The notes under the pieces are model-generated. The model was not told the origin of the DNA. It saw only the letters and a list, made by a program, of their open reading frames with translations, and searched no databases. Positions 1 to 8,873 of a DNA stretch of 64,000 bases are shown here, piece by piece. Position 1 is the first letter of the stretch. Each line of letters begins with the position of its first letter. Origin of the DNA: an uncultured Sterolibacterium sp. (GTDB taxonomy: Bacteria; Pseudomonadota; Gammaproteobacteria; Burkholderiales; Rhodocyclaceae). A program made the position numbers and the translations under genes. The stretch is taken from the NCBI GenBank assembly GCA_903832735.1, contig CAILCO010000120.1, positions 1 through 64,000 of the forward strand, written 5' to 3'.

Positions 1-193
1 ATCCTTCGGCCTGGCTTAGACAAACTCTGGAAGCTTTGCCCACTTGCCTCAACAGCCAGATCGATTCGCTGCTACCACTGCGTGCGGAACCTCTATGCCA
101 AGTTCCATCGTAATCCAACGTGGGCGCGCTGAGCGCTTACACATAACTTAGGGTCCACATCGAATGAGCAGCGGTGACTTGGATCGTTCCCGA

Positions 194-655
194 TTAGTGT
201 GCACCCGCCGGTTCGCGCACAGCGAGCACGATCAAGGCTGCGAACGCGACCAGCAAGATGCTAACGGCTAAAAATCTAGCTTTGAGCGAGGTTGCCGCAA
301 ACATTGCCGCCGCGATGGGCCCGATCATAAACGCGACCGCCTGGGCTGCGCTCGCAATGCCGAAAGCTGTGCCTCTCCGGGTACGACAACGTTGAAGGCG
401 ATCAGCGAATTGATTACCGGCACCACCGCTGCGTTCAAGAACGAAGCGATAGTGAATGCAATAACATAAGGCCATACCTCATTGCTCAAAGCCAGGAGCA
501 CATGCGCCGCTGCGGAGAGCAGGGTGGTTAATACCAGGATCGTGCGCAAGCGCCACTCCCTGAACAATCGGCCCTCCGGCAGCCACACGCCCAGTAAACT
601 GGCGATGCCACCCAAGGTAGATGCGATGTAGTCAGCGGAGCGCACTGTTGGCTTC
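194..655 (-). pseudogene. Decayed MFS transporter, C-terminal half only
   Basis: Two overlapping minus-strand frames join into one major facilitator protein. From about 655 down to 371 the frame reads a transporter middle part (LGGIASLLGVWLPEGRLF, a basic loop, then hydrophobic helices ending in SLIAFNVVVPGE). The family-typical continuation RRGTAFGIASAAQ is in another frame, which runs to a TAA at 194-196. A single-base indel near 365-375 therefore breaks the gene. The N-terminal six helices are also missing, because nothing upstream of about 655 continues the protein before the hdr operon ends at 719. With two lesions this is a remnant rather than a sequencing error. The original substrate cannot be told. 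It marks the left boundary of the hdr operon. Positions 1-193 hold only an open frame (1-132) with no recognisable domain. Confidence 0.7.
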
Positions 656-718
656 GATGACTTGAAACTCCCAGCGGCGTCGACTTGAGATGCCCCTCGG
701 GGAAATTGGCCTTTAAAA

Positions 719-2038
719 TTACATGCCGAAGGCGCGCACCATGAGTTGAGTGGCGTGCACAATCGGAATCGACGCGTCCAGCCCGAGTCCGTCTTGGCGC
801 AGCTCCAGGTTCATGTGACACATCGGGCACATGGTCGCGACGATATCGGCGCCGCAATCACGGGCATTGCTGAGAACGCGCTTGGTCATGCCCTGCGCGA
901 CCGCTGTCTGGGTGACGCCGAGCGAACCGCCGCAGCAATCGGTCTTGCCCGACCAGGCCACCGGTTCGGCACCCAGGGCACGAACAAGATCATCCATCCG
1001 CATCGGGTATTCCGGATGCAGGGCGCCGGTGACCAGGCTGGGGCGGGTGATCAGACAGCCGTAGAAGCAGGCGACTTTGAGGCCGGTGAGCGGTTGCCTG
1101 ACGCGGGCTGCGATTCTCTCCGAACCGGCGTGCTCGATGAAAGTGTCGAGTAAATGTTGCACGCGCACCGTGCCGCCGTACTCGTAATCGAGTGAGGCTT
1201 TAACCAACCGGGCTTTGCCCGTGTCATTGGCCACTTCCTGTTCGGCGGCTTTCAGTCGCGAAAAACACGCGCTGCAGGGCGAGGTCAGCGTCGTGATGCG
1301 CATCCGCTCCAGGATGACGATCGCACGCAACGGCATCAGAGTCGCCAGTTCCGCGTCGCTCGCGTGTGCCGGGCTGGCGCCACAGCAGGTCCAGCCTTCC
1401 GGCTCGACCAAGTCGATGTCGAGCGCGCGCGCCGCAGCGCGCGCACTGCTATCGTATTCGGAGCCGCTGCCCGCCGAGGCGCAGCCGGGAAAATAGCCAA
1501 CCTTGTTGGCACCGTCCGCTACCGCCGTGATCTGAGTGGGCGATTTATTAACCCGGACGAATCTCGGCAACAACTTGAGTTGGCCGCGGCGCCAAAGTTG
1601 CCAGCCCAGGCGGGCGTCGTGAAAGGGCTTGCCGCGCGCGAGATTGAAGGCCAGCATCAAGAGCGCTTCAGGCACCCGCCCGAAAAAGCCGGCAAGGTGC
1701 ATGAAGATGACGTTGAATCTGGCTATTTCCGGAATGCCCGGCGGCACGCCGCGCAATTTGGCCTCTATGCGCAGCGCGTCCATCACACCGGTCACGTCGA
1801 TGCCGCGCGGACAGCGCGTGGCGCAGGTATAGCAGGAGGCGCAGAGCCAGATCGCGCGGCTTGCCAGGACGCTTTCGTCGTTCATCTGCAGCGAGCGCAT
1901 GACCTGGTTGGGCGTCAGATCGAACTGCTCAGCTAGAGGGCAGCCAGCGGTGCATTTGACGCACTGCCAGCAGCGCTCGACCTTGGCGCCAGTCTTCGCG
2001 TATATCGTCATCGCCAACGTTGTTGCCGACTCGCTCAT
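719..2038 (-). CDS. hdrCB: HdrC-HdrB fusion, heterodisulfide reductase-like iron-sulfur subunit
   Basis: This 439-residue cytoplasmic protein joins two normally separate subunits. The N-terminal third is HdrC-like, with two 4Fe-4S cysteine sets (CWQCVKCTAGCP and CASCYTCATRCP) and no membrane-anchor segment long enough to be convincing. The rest is HdrB-like with two complete CCG repeats: C...TCCG...CSAC, then CFYGC...DCCGG...CPMC. In methanogens and acetogens these cysteines hold the paired non-cubane clusters that do disulfide-type or other two-electron chemistry. The ATG at 2038 is chosen because it overlaps the metF stop in an ATGA junction; the frame is open further upstream but only through metF. 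It is the last gene of the operon. The HdrC-HdrB fusion is seen in several bacterial hdr clusters. The terminal acceptor here is unknown; with MetF adjacent, methylene-THF is the likely partner reaction. Confidence 0.88.
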   Translation of the reverse strand: MSESATTLAMTIYAKTGAKVERCWQCVKCTAGCPLAEQFDLTPNQVMRSLQMNDESVLASRAIWLCASCYTCATRCPRGIDVTGVMDALRIEAKLRGVPPGIPEIARFNVIFMHLAGFFGRVPEALLMLAFNLARGKPFHDARLGWQLWRRGQLKLLPRFVRVNKSPTQITAVADGANKVGYFPGCASAGSGSEYDSSARAAARALDIDLVEPEGWTCCGASPAHASDAELATLMPLRAIVILERMRITTLTSPCSACFSRLKAAEQEVANDTGKARLVKASLDYEYGGTVRVQHLLDTFIEHAGSERIAARVRQPLTGLKVACFYGCLITRPSLVTGALHPEYPMRMDDLVRALGAEPVAWSGKTDCCGGSLGVTQTAVAQGMTKRVLSNARDCGADIVATMCPMCHMNLELRQDGLGLDASIPIVHATQLMVRAFGM

Positions 2039-3036
2039 CCCTGCGACGCCTGACGCAATCCGGCCGCCTTGACGATCTCGGGTACTGCCTCCTCCCATTC
2101 GATCGCCATGATGTGCACCCCGGCGACACCTTCGATCTCGCGGATCTCCTGGATCAGCTCGACGCAGATGCGCTTGCCTTCTTCGCGCCAAGCGTAGCTT
2201 CTCTCAGCTTTATCGCGACCGTCGATGCCGTTCACGGCCGCCTCCAAGCGCGCGTCGTAGGACTCGGGCACGAGCATGCCGGGCACGTTCTGGCGCAGGT
2301 GGCGGGCCATGCCGGGGCTCTTCAAGGGACCGACGCCAGCCAGGATCGACACTTTTTCGTGTACGCCGAGATCGACGACCTTCTTCATAAACTCGCGAAA
2401 GCGCGCCACGTCGTAGACCAACTGGGTCTGGATGAAGTCGGCGCCGGCCTGCGCCTTCTTGCGCAAGCGATAGGGGCGCATGGCGGCGGGATCGGCGAAA
2501 GGATTCTCTGCGGCGCCTATTAGAAGGCGCGGGCCGCCGCCAGGAATTTCCTTGCCACTCTGGAAGCGGTTTTCATCGCGCATCGCGCGAACCATCGCCA
2601 CCATCTGGATCGAGTCAATGTCGTGCACGTTCTTGGCGCCCGGGTGATCGCCCATCGACTGGTGGTCGCCCGACAGACAGAGCAGGTTGTGCACGCCGTG
2701 GGCGGCGGCGCCGAGCAAGTCGCTCTGCATGGCGATCCGGTTACGGTCGCGGCAGGTCATCTGGATGATCGGCTCCAACCCCTCGCTGATCATCAACAGG
2801 CCGGTTGCGATGCTGCCCATGTGCACCACCGCGGCCTGGTTGTCGGTGACGTTGGCGGCATCGACCCAGCCTCTGAGTATCTGCGCCTTACGGCGTACCG
2901 CGGCGGCGTCGCAGCCGCGCGGTGGGCCGAGTTCGGCGGTCACGGCAAAGCGCCCCGCCGCCAGGACACGTTCGAGATTGCCGCCACTCTTGAAAGTCGC
3001 ATCCGTCGGCAGCACCGCGGCAGAGAGCTTGCTCAT
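2035..3036 (-). CDS. metF: Methylenetetrahydrofolate reductase, MetF-like
   Basis: A 333-residue TIM-barrel flavoprotein of the 5,10-methylene-THF reductase family. Family signs include VTAELGPPRG near the N terminus, LCLSGDHQSMGDHPGAKNV in the flavin region, GAAENPF, and AGADFIQTQLVYD followed by ILAGVGPLKS near the C terminus. It carries the DHQS-type loop of the bacterial and archaeal complex-associated MetF rather than E. coli MetF features. It overlaps metV upstream and hdrCB downstream by 4 bp each, so co-translation is likely. In Moorella thermoacetica MetF works only inside a MetFV-HdrABC-MvhD complex, and the same five functions are co-encoded here. The protein would interconvert methylene-THF and methyl-THF. 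The physiological direction cannot be read from the sequence. Confidence 0.9.
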   Translation of the reverse strand: MSKLSAAVLPTDATFKSGGNLERVLAAGRFAVTAELGPPRGCDAAAVRRKAQILRGWVDAANVTDNQAAVVHMGSIATGLLMISEGLEPIIQMTCRDRNRIAMQSDLLGAAAHGVHNLLCLSGDHQSMGDHPGAKNVHDIDSIQMVAMVRAMRDENRFQSGKEIPGGGPRLLIGAAENPFADPAAMRPYRLRKKAQAGADFIQTQLVYDVARFREFMKKVVDLGVHEKVSILAGVGPLKSPGMARHLRQNVPGMLVPESYDARLEAAVNGIDGRDKAERSYAWREEGKRICVELIQEIREIEGVAGVHIMAIEWEEAVPEIVKAAGLRQASQG

Positions 3037-3731
3037 TCGTTGCCCTCCTTGTCCTGGTCCTCAGGCAGGCGTAGATCGTTGCGCACCATGCGTCGCATGC
3101 CGCCGTCACGGCTCGTGCCCCAATCCTTCGGCGGCTCGATGCTCATCAGGTCTTCGCTCATGCCCAACGCCTCGGCGCGCTCCCAGATCATGTGCCAGGC
3201 GCAGGGAGTGGCCTCGTCGACTTCGCAGCGGCCATTCTGCGAGCCGCCGCAGGGGCCGTTGAAAAGTTGTTTGGCGCAGCGGCTCACCGGACAGATGCCG
3301 CCGGTCTTGTCCAGCACGCAACTGCCGCAGCCTTGGCAGCGCTCCTCCCATACCCCCTGGGCCGAGGGCAGTCCCATGAACAGGGTATTCAGGGCGGGAA
3401 GGATGCGCATGGTCGGAAAGCGTTCGGCGAGGGTCTGCACGCCGACGCCGCAACCGAGCGAGAGTACGGCGTCGACATTTTTCATCTGTTCGGCCAGCGG
3501 TTCGAGGTACTCCCATTCGCACTGGCGTTGCACCATGGCTTCGACCACCGCTAGCGGTCTGTCCTCGATGCTGCGCTTCATGCGCAGGCTGGCGGCGAGC
3601 GTGGCCACCTCCTTGGAGCCGCCCGAGAAGCAGACGGTGACGCAGGTGCCGCAGCCGACGGCGAGCACGCGCCCGCTGCCTTCGAGCATTCTTGCGATGG
3701 CTTCCAGGGGTTTCTTCTCCGCGACGATCAT
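3033..3731 (-). CDS. metV: MetV-like zinc/iron-sulfur subunit of methylene-THF reductase
   Basis: A 232-residue protein of the MTHFR C-terminal (MetV) family. Near the N terminus it has GCGTCVTVCFSGG, typical of this family. The C-terminal half carries a dense cysteine array: CQGCGSCVLDKTGGICPVSRCAKQ, then NGPCGGSQNGRCE and a final TPCAWH. Such arrays bind iron-sulfur clusters or zinc and connect MetF electronically to the Hdr-type subunits in acetogens. The start at 3731 overlaps the mvhD stop, and the stop overlaps the metF start. No signal peptide or membrane segment is seen, so it is cytoplasmic. It is diagnostic of the complex-forming MetF type, because E. coli-type MetF has no such partner. 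Confidence 0.87.
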   Translation of the reverse strand: MIVAEKKPLEAIARMLEGSGRVLAVGCGTCVTVCFSGGSKEVATLAASLRMKRSIEDRPLAVVEAMVQRQCEWEYLEPLAEQMKNVDAVLSLGCGVGVQTLAERFPTMRILPALNTLFMGLPSAQGVWEERCQGCGSCVLDKTGGICPVSRCAKQLFNGPCGGSQNGRCEVDEATPCAWHMIWERAEALGMSEDLMSIEPPKDWGTSRDGGMRRMVRNDLRLPEDQDKEGNE

Positions 3732-4162
3732 GTCGCTTCTCCTTGGTTTATCTTGCGCCGCAAGGGGCTGGGACCCAAGGCGCGCACTGTTTCGACATGC
3801 TCGCTGGCCAGTTCCGCGAACTGGACGCCCATCGCCGCGGAGATGTTGATCATGCGCGCTCGCCCGGGCTCCAGGCCGATCTCACAGAGCAGTCCGCGGA
3901 CATAGTCGAGCCGCTGGCGGGCATAGAGGTTGCCCTTGATGTAGTGGCAGCTGCCATCCAGGCAGCCGGCGATCAGCACACCGTCGGCGCCGTCCTCGAA
4001 GGCGTGGAGGATATTCACCACGTCGATGCGGCCGGTGCACGGCAACTCGACGATCTTGATCGCACTCGGATAGGGCTGGCGCTTGCCGCCTGCGAGGTCG
4101 GCCGCGGCGTAGGCGCAATGCCGGCAGCAGAAAGCGACCACCTCGGGATGGAAGTTATCCAT
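3728..4162 (-). CDS. mvhD: MvhD/FlpD-type iron-sulfur electron-transfer subunit
   Basis: A 144-residue protein matching the MvhD (hydrogenase delta, FlpD) family. Marks are VVAFCCRHCAYAAADLAG near the start, VELPCTGRIDVVNILHAFEDGADGV, and GCLDGSCHYIKGN followed by the conserved run to GLEPGRARMINISAAMG. These cysteines bind a 2Fe-2S cluster that hands electrons to HdrA. The ATG at 4162 is preferred: it lies 2 bp after the hdrA stop, while the open frame further upstream is only antisense-like sequence within hdrA. It overlaps metV by 4 bp. No hydrogenase or formate dehydrogenase subunit is adjacent, so the electron donor entering through MvhD or the HdrA insert is uncertain. Confidence 0.9.
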   Translation of the reverse strand: MDNFHPEVVAFCCRHCAYAAADLAGGKRQPYPSAIKIVELPCTGRIDVVNILHAFEDGADGVLIAGCLDGSCHYIKGNLYARQRLDYVRGLLCEIGLEPGRARMINISAAMGVQFAELASEHVETVRALGPSPLRRKINQGEAT

Positions 4163-4164
4163 GA

Positions 4165-7100
4165 CTATGCAATCTCGCGCGAAGCTGGAAACAGGGCATC
4201 GACCTTGGCCCGCACCTGCCGGTCTGTGTAGTGCTTGAGCTCGATCGCGTTGGCCGGGCACTGCGCGGCGCACAGTCCGCAGCCCTGGCAGAGCGCGGCC
4301 TCGATACGCGCAGCGCCGAGGATGCCACCGACGCCGGTGGTGGCGGCGCTCATCCTCGGCGCGGAATAAGAGCAGCTGCGAACGCAGGTGAGGCAACCCA
4401 CGCACAAGGCCGGATCGACTTCGGCGATGCCGCCGCCGACCGTGATCGAGTCATATGAGAGCAGCGCGCCGACGCGCGCGGCGGCCGCCCGGGCATGCAC
4501 CAGGGTCTCCTCGATAAGCTTCGGATAGTGCGCGGATCCGGCCATAAACAGGCCTTCGGAGAGAAAGTCCATCGGCCGCAATTTCACGTGCGCTTCCATG
4601 AAGAAGCCGTCCATGTCGATCGGCACTTTGAGGCAGCGCGACAACTCGCGCGCACCAGGGTCGGGCACCAGCGGCGAGGACAGGACCAGATAATCGGGGG
4701 CAAACTCGAGATCCTTGCCGAGAATTTCCTCGAACACGCGAACCACAGGCCGTCCCGTCCCTGTGTCGACCAGCGGCGGCCGGGTATCGTCGTAACGCAC
4801 GAAGAGCACGCCAGCCTCCAGCGCCTGGGCGTAGAGGCGCTCCTTGAAGCCGTAGGTGCGGATGTCCTTGTAGATCACCGTCACCTGCGCCGCAGGTTGC
4901 CGCTGCTTGAGGATCAGCGCGTTCTTCAATGCGGAAGTGCAGCAGATCCGCCCGCAGTAGCGCTCGGCGGGGCCGACGCATTGGATCATGACGACTCGGT
5001 TCGGGCTTTCGCCATCGCCCAGTTTTGCCTCGAACTGGCTCTGGGTGAGGATGCGCGGATCGCTGCCATAGCCGTATTCGTCGCCGCGGTATTCGACGCC
5101 GCCCGTGGCTAGCACGGCGGCACCGTGCGTCACGATCGCGCGCTCAAACGCACCGTCGGGTGAAGTCAGGGTCGAGGTGAAATTGCCCATGAAGCCCGCT
5201 GTCTTGGCCAGTACTGTTGCGCAATGGATGCTGATGCGCGGTTCGGCACGGACGGCCGCGATGAGTTCGGCGAGCAGTTGCCGCGGTGAGATCCTAGTCC
5301 CGGCGCCGTCGCGGCAGAGCGCATGGGTAATGCACGATCCGTCGATCCCGGTTATGTCATCCAAACCGAAGTGGCGGTCGCGTAGCGCACCGCCGAGTTC
5401 CTCCGCCCGTTCCAGCAAGTGCACCGGAAATCCCTGGTGCGCCAGGGACAGCGCCACGGTCATGCCGGCCGGACCGCCGCCGACCACCAGGGCGGTCTTG
5501 CTCATGGCCATCTGGCCGGTCTGCAGGGCTTGCAGTTCTACCGCGCGCGCCGCCGACATGCGCACCAGGTCCTTCGCCTTGTCGGTCGCTTCGGTCCGGT
5601 CGGTGGAATGCACCCAGGAACACTGGTTGCGGATGTTGGCCATGTCCACCAGAAAAGGATTGAGTCCCGCGTCACGGGCGCAATTGCGAAACACCGATTC
5701 GTGGGTCAGCGGCGTGCAGCTGGCGACGATTAAGCGGTTGGCGCCGATCTCCCGCGCTTTTGCGGAAATGTGTGCGATGCTATCGCGCGAACAGGCGTAC
5801 AGGGTCTCCTCGGCGTGGATCACCCCCGGCAGGTTCCTGGCGTACTCGGCGACCACGTCGCAATCGAGAAAGCCGGAGATATTGGTGCCGCAATGGCAGA
5901 CGAATACAGCAGTGCGGGCATCCTCGTCGCCGACATCGCGTTCTGCGGGGAACTCCTGTTTGCGGGTCAGCGTGCCGCGGCTACCGGCGAGGAGCTCGCC
6001 GACGCTGGCCGCAGCAGCGCTGGCGTCGACCAGCGACTCGGGAATGTCCTTGGGTTCGCGAAACGGCCCCGCCGCGAAAACGCCGGGCCGGCTGGTCTGC
6101 AGCGGATCGAACTGCACGGTGCGGCAGAAGCCGTAATCGTCGAGTTCAACGCCAAGACGCCGGCCGAGGTCTCGGACCTCGGGTGCGATTTCCATGCCGA
6201 CGGAGAGCACCACCATGTCGAATTCTTCCTCGACCATTTCGCGCGCACCGGCGCGGTCCCAGTACCGCAACAGCAGGTTCCGGGTCTTGGCATCCTCGCG
6301 CACGTTGGAGATGCGGCAGCGCGTGTAGGCGATGCCGTACTTCTCTTTCGCCGTGCGGTAGTAACTTTCGTAGCCCTTGGAGAAGGCGCGCATGTCCATC
6401 ATGAAAACGCGAACCCGCGTGTCCGGTTCGTGCTCGATCGCCTGGACCGCCTGCTTTGCGGCATACATGCAGCAAACTGCTGAACAGTAATCGTGCGACT
6501 GGTCGCGCGAACCGACGCATTGCAGGAAGGCGATGCGTTTGGGTGTGCGCCCATCCGACGGGCGCTGGACGTGACCGCTGTTAGGGCCAGAGGCGCTCAA
6601 CAGGCGCTCGAATTCGAGCGAGGTGAGGACGTTGGGATAACGCCCGTAACCGTACTCTTCGGACAGTTCAGCGCGGTAGGGTTGGAAGCCGGGCGCGAGC
6701 ACCACCGCGCCCACCTCGATCCTCCTCGTGCGATCGACCATGCCGTGGTCGATTGCCTTGACGCCGCAGGCGTCGACGCACTGGTTGCAGTCGCTGCAGA
6801 TGCCGCAGGACAGGCAGCGATTCGCCTCTGCACGCGCCTCTTCCTCCGAATAACCCAGTTCGACCTCGGCGAAATCGCCGCTGCGTGTTTCAATTGCCGC
6901 CTCGGGCATGGGTACACGCGGCGTCAGCAGGATCTGGCGCTGTTGTACCTTGGCGTCAAGCTCGGCCTGGCTCAATTTTGCGACGGGCTGCGCCGGCTTG
7001 TCCTCGACCCGTGCGCTGCCCTCGCGCAGGTAATGGTGGATGGTCTCGGCGCTGCGATGACCGCCGGCGATCGCTTCAATGACGAAGGCGGTGCCACTGG

Positions 7101-8778
7101 TGCAGTCGCCGGCGGCGAAGACACCGGCACGGCCGGTGGCCATAGTTAGGGCATCGATCGCCAACGTCTTGTCCGGACTGATCCTGATCTGCGAATCGGC
7201 GGGAGCGATACCCAGGCCGACCCGCTGGCCGATGGAGAAGATCAGGACTTCTCCGGGCATCACGAAGGTCGAATCGGGCGCAACGATTCCTATTTGCCGG
7301 CCCGTTTGATCGCTTTCAAAGCGCGCCACGCGCTCGCATTCGAGTCCGGCGACACGACCGGCGCCATCATCGACAACGCGCAGAAAGTTCAGACCGATCT
7401 CGATTTCGATGCCTTCCGCTCGCGCCGCCTTCTGTTCGTGCTCACTCGCTGGCATCCGCCCGGAGCTGCCGCGCACCGCCATGCGCACACGCCTCGCACC
7501 CAGGCGTATGGCGCTACGCGCCACGTCCACCGCGACGTCGCCGCCGCCGACGACGATCACGTCACGGCCCGCGATGCGCGTGCGCGGATCGATAAGTGAA
7601 GCCCCCTGCAGATCGCCTGCAGAACGCTTCATCTGCGCAAGCCGAACGTCGCGCAGAAAAGCGGTGTTGATCAGTACACCCTCCAGATCCTTGCCCGGAA
7701 TCGGCAGGCTGATGCCTTCCTGGGCGCCGACGGCGATCAGCACTGCATTGAAACCCTGGGCAAAAAGATCGTCCAGATTATTGACCTGTGCATTGAGACG
7801 GAGATCGACGCCGAGATCGAGGATGTCCTGAATCTCGCGGTCGATCAGTTCTGCCGGCAGGCGGTGCGCGGGAACGCCGAAGCGCAGCATGCCGCCCGGC
7901 GCCGGCAAGGCCTCGAACACCGTCACAGGGTAGCCGAGGCGCACTAAATCCTGTGCCGCGGTAAGCCCGCAGGGGCCGGCGCCGATGATCGCGATACGCT
8001 CCTCGAAATGACGAGCCTCAGGTTCGGACTTGAGGCGCGCTTGGTCACCCGATCTCGAGTACTCCTGATCCACTACGAAACGCTTTAGGCCGCGGATGTT
8101 CACCGGTTCGTCTACCTTGCCGCGGCTGCACGCGCTCTCGCAACGATGGTCGCAGATGCGTCCGCAGATCGCCGGAAACGGATTGTCCTTGCGTATGCTG
8201 AAGAGCGCGTCCTGGTATCGGCCTTCGCGAATCAGAGCGATGTAGCCCTGGGCGCGCTGGCCGGCCGGACAGGCATCACGGCAGGGCGCCACGCCGCGCT
8301 TCTCTATCGCGTAACTGTCCGGGGTGGCTTGGGGATACAGGCGGTAGGCAGCGCGTTGCGGGCGCAAACCCTCATCGAACTGGCTGGGCAACGATTCGGG
8401 ACAAACCTCAGCACACTTGCCGCAACCGTTGCAGATGTCACTGTCGATATAACGCGGACGGGTGCGGACGGTTGCGGTGAATTCGCCGACAGTTCCATCG
8501 AGCAGGGCCAGTTCGCTATCGACCAGGATCTCGAGATTGGGGTGTCCACCAGCATCAACCAGTCGTGGCGAGATGGTGCACATCGCGCAGTCGTTGGTGG
8601 GAAAAGTTTTGTCGAGCTTGGCCATATGCCCGCCGAGGGCAGAGCGCTTCTCGACTAAATAGACCTTATAGCCGGTTTCGGCTAGATCGAGCGAAGCCTG
8701 GATCCCCGCGATGCCGCCGCCGACCACCATCACGGCGCCGCTATAGTTACGACCGGAGTTTGATGCTGCTGCAGCCAT
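4165..8778 (-). CDS. hdrA: Giant HdrA with inserted GltD-like module and second HdrA half
   Basis: A 1537-residue flavo-iron-sulfur protein, more than twice a normal HdrA. Approximate layout: residues 15-75, first FAD fold (GGGIAG at 20-25) with the HdrA signature TNDCAMC; 116-126, a 4Fe-4S motif (CNGCGKCAEVC); about 158-600, a complete GltD-like unit comprising a Cys-rich domain (CRDACPAG, CGRICDHRCESAC), a second FAD fold (IIGAGPCGLTAAQ, about 260), an NAD(P)H fold (VVGGGDVAVDVARS, about 406) and the closing AAGDCTSG motif. HdrA sequence then resumes with CLSCGICSDCNQCVDAC (about 655) and CVGSRDQSHDYCSAVCC. From about 955 a second HdrA unit starts (CHCGTNISGF, GGGPAGM at about 1099, a further CVGPAERYCGRICC), ending in two ferredoxin motifs. 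Three flavins plus an NAD(P)H site suggest electron bifurcation or confurcation using a pyridine nucleotide. It is the first gene of the operon. Confidence 0.88.
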   Translation of the reverse strand: MAAAASNSGRNYSGAVMVVGGGIAGIQASLDLAETGYKVYLVEKRSALGGHMAKLDKTFPTNDCAMCTISPRLVDAGGHPNLEILVDSELALLDGTVGEFTATVRTRPRYIDSDICNGCGKCAEVCPESLPSQFDEGLRPQRAAYRLYPQATPDSYAIEKRGVAPCRDACPAGQRAQGYIALIREGRYQDALFSIRKDNPFPAICGRICDHRCESACSRGKVDEPVNIRGLKRFVVDQEYSRSGDQARLKSEPEARHFEERIAIIGAGPCGLTAAQDLVRLGYPVTVFEALPAPGGMLRFGVPAHRLPAELIDREIQDILDLGVDLRLNAQVNNLDDLFAQGFNAVLIAVGAQEGISLPIPGKDLEGVLINTAFLRDVRLAQMKRSAGDLQGASLIDPRTRIAGRDVIVVGGGDVAVDVARSAIRLGARRVRMAVRGSSGRMPASEHEQKAARAEGIEIEIGLNFLRVVDDGAGRVAGLECERVARFESDQTGRQIGIVAPDSTFVMPGEVLIFSIGQRVGLGIAPADSQIRISPDKTLAIDALTMATGRAGVFAAGDCTSGTAFVIEAIAGGHRSAETIHHYLREGSARVEDKPAQPVAKLSQAELDAKVQQRQILLTPRVPMPEAAIETRSGDFAEVELGYSEEEARAEANRCLSCGICSDCNQCVDACGVKAIDHGMVDRTRRIEVGAVVLAPGFQPYRAELSEEYGYGRYPNVLTSLEFERLLSASGPNSGHVQRPSDGRTPKRIAFLQCVGSRDQSHDYCSAVCCMYAAKQAVQAIEHEPDTRVRVFMMDMRAFSKGYESYYRTAKEKYGIAYTRCRISNVREDAKTRNLLLRYWDRAGAREMVEEEFDMVVLSVGMEIAPEVRDLGRRLGVELDDYGFCRTVQFDPLQTSRPGVFAAGPFREPKDIPESLVDASAAAASVGELLAGSRGTLTRKQEFPAERDVGDEDARTAVFVCHCGTNISGFLDCDVVAEYARNLPGVIHAEETLYACSRDSIAHISAKAREIGANRLIVASCTPLTHESVFRNCARDAGLNPFLVDMANIRNQCSWVHSTDRTEATDKAKDLVRMSAARAVELQALQTGQMAMSKTALVVGGGPAGMTVALSLAHQGFPVHLLERAEELGGALRDRHFGLDDITGIDGSCITHALCRDGAGTRISPRQLLAELIAAVRAEPRISIHCATVLAKTAGFMGNFTSTLTSPDGAFERAIVTHGAAVLATGGVEYRGDEYGYGSDPRILTQSQFEAKLGDGESPNRVVMIQCVGPAERYCGRICCTSALKNALILKQRQPAAQVTVIYKDIRTYGFKERLYAQALEAGVLFVRYDDTRPPLVDTGTGRPVVRVFEEILGKDLEFAPDYLVLSSPLVPDPGARELSRCLKVPIDMDGFFMEAHVKLRPMDFLSEGLFMAGSAHYPKLIEETLVHARAAAARVGALLSYDSITVGGGIAEVDPALCVGCLTCVRSCSYSAPRMSAATTGVGGILGAARIEAALCQGCGLCAAQCPANAIELKHYTDRQVRAKVDALFPASREIA

Positions 8779-8855
8779 TAAGATGGTTCTCGATTCCGTT
8801 GAAATGGCTTTTGTTTCGCCTCATTGGGTGGGGGATTACTGGGCATCGCCATCGA

Positions 8856-8873
8856 TGAATGATTGTTCATTCA
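8856..8873. promoter_or_regulatory. Palindromic operator candidate upstream of hdrA
   Basis: TGAATGATTGTTCATTCA is an almost perfect inverted repeat (arms TGAATGA and TCATTCA) lying 78-95 bp upstream of the hdrA start. Its size and symmetry resemble TetR-family operators. No regulator gene lies next to it in this window. The surrounding stretch (8860-8900) is clearly more A+T-rich than the rest, which fits a promoter for the leftward hdr operon. Confidence 0.45.

Noticed and set aside
1-132. Open frame at the left edge containing RCYHCVRNLYAKFHRNPTW
   Set aside because: It is too short, has no visible start and matches no family I can name; it may be the end of a gene outside the window.
4165-8778. 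Whether the giant HdrA is an assembly or frameshift fusion of separate genes
   Set aside because: The frame is continuous, HdrA sequence resumes cleanly after the GltD unit, and the downstream genes overlap normally, so it reads as a true fusion.
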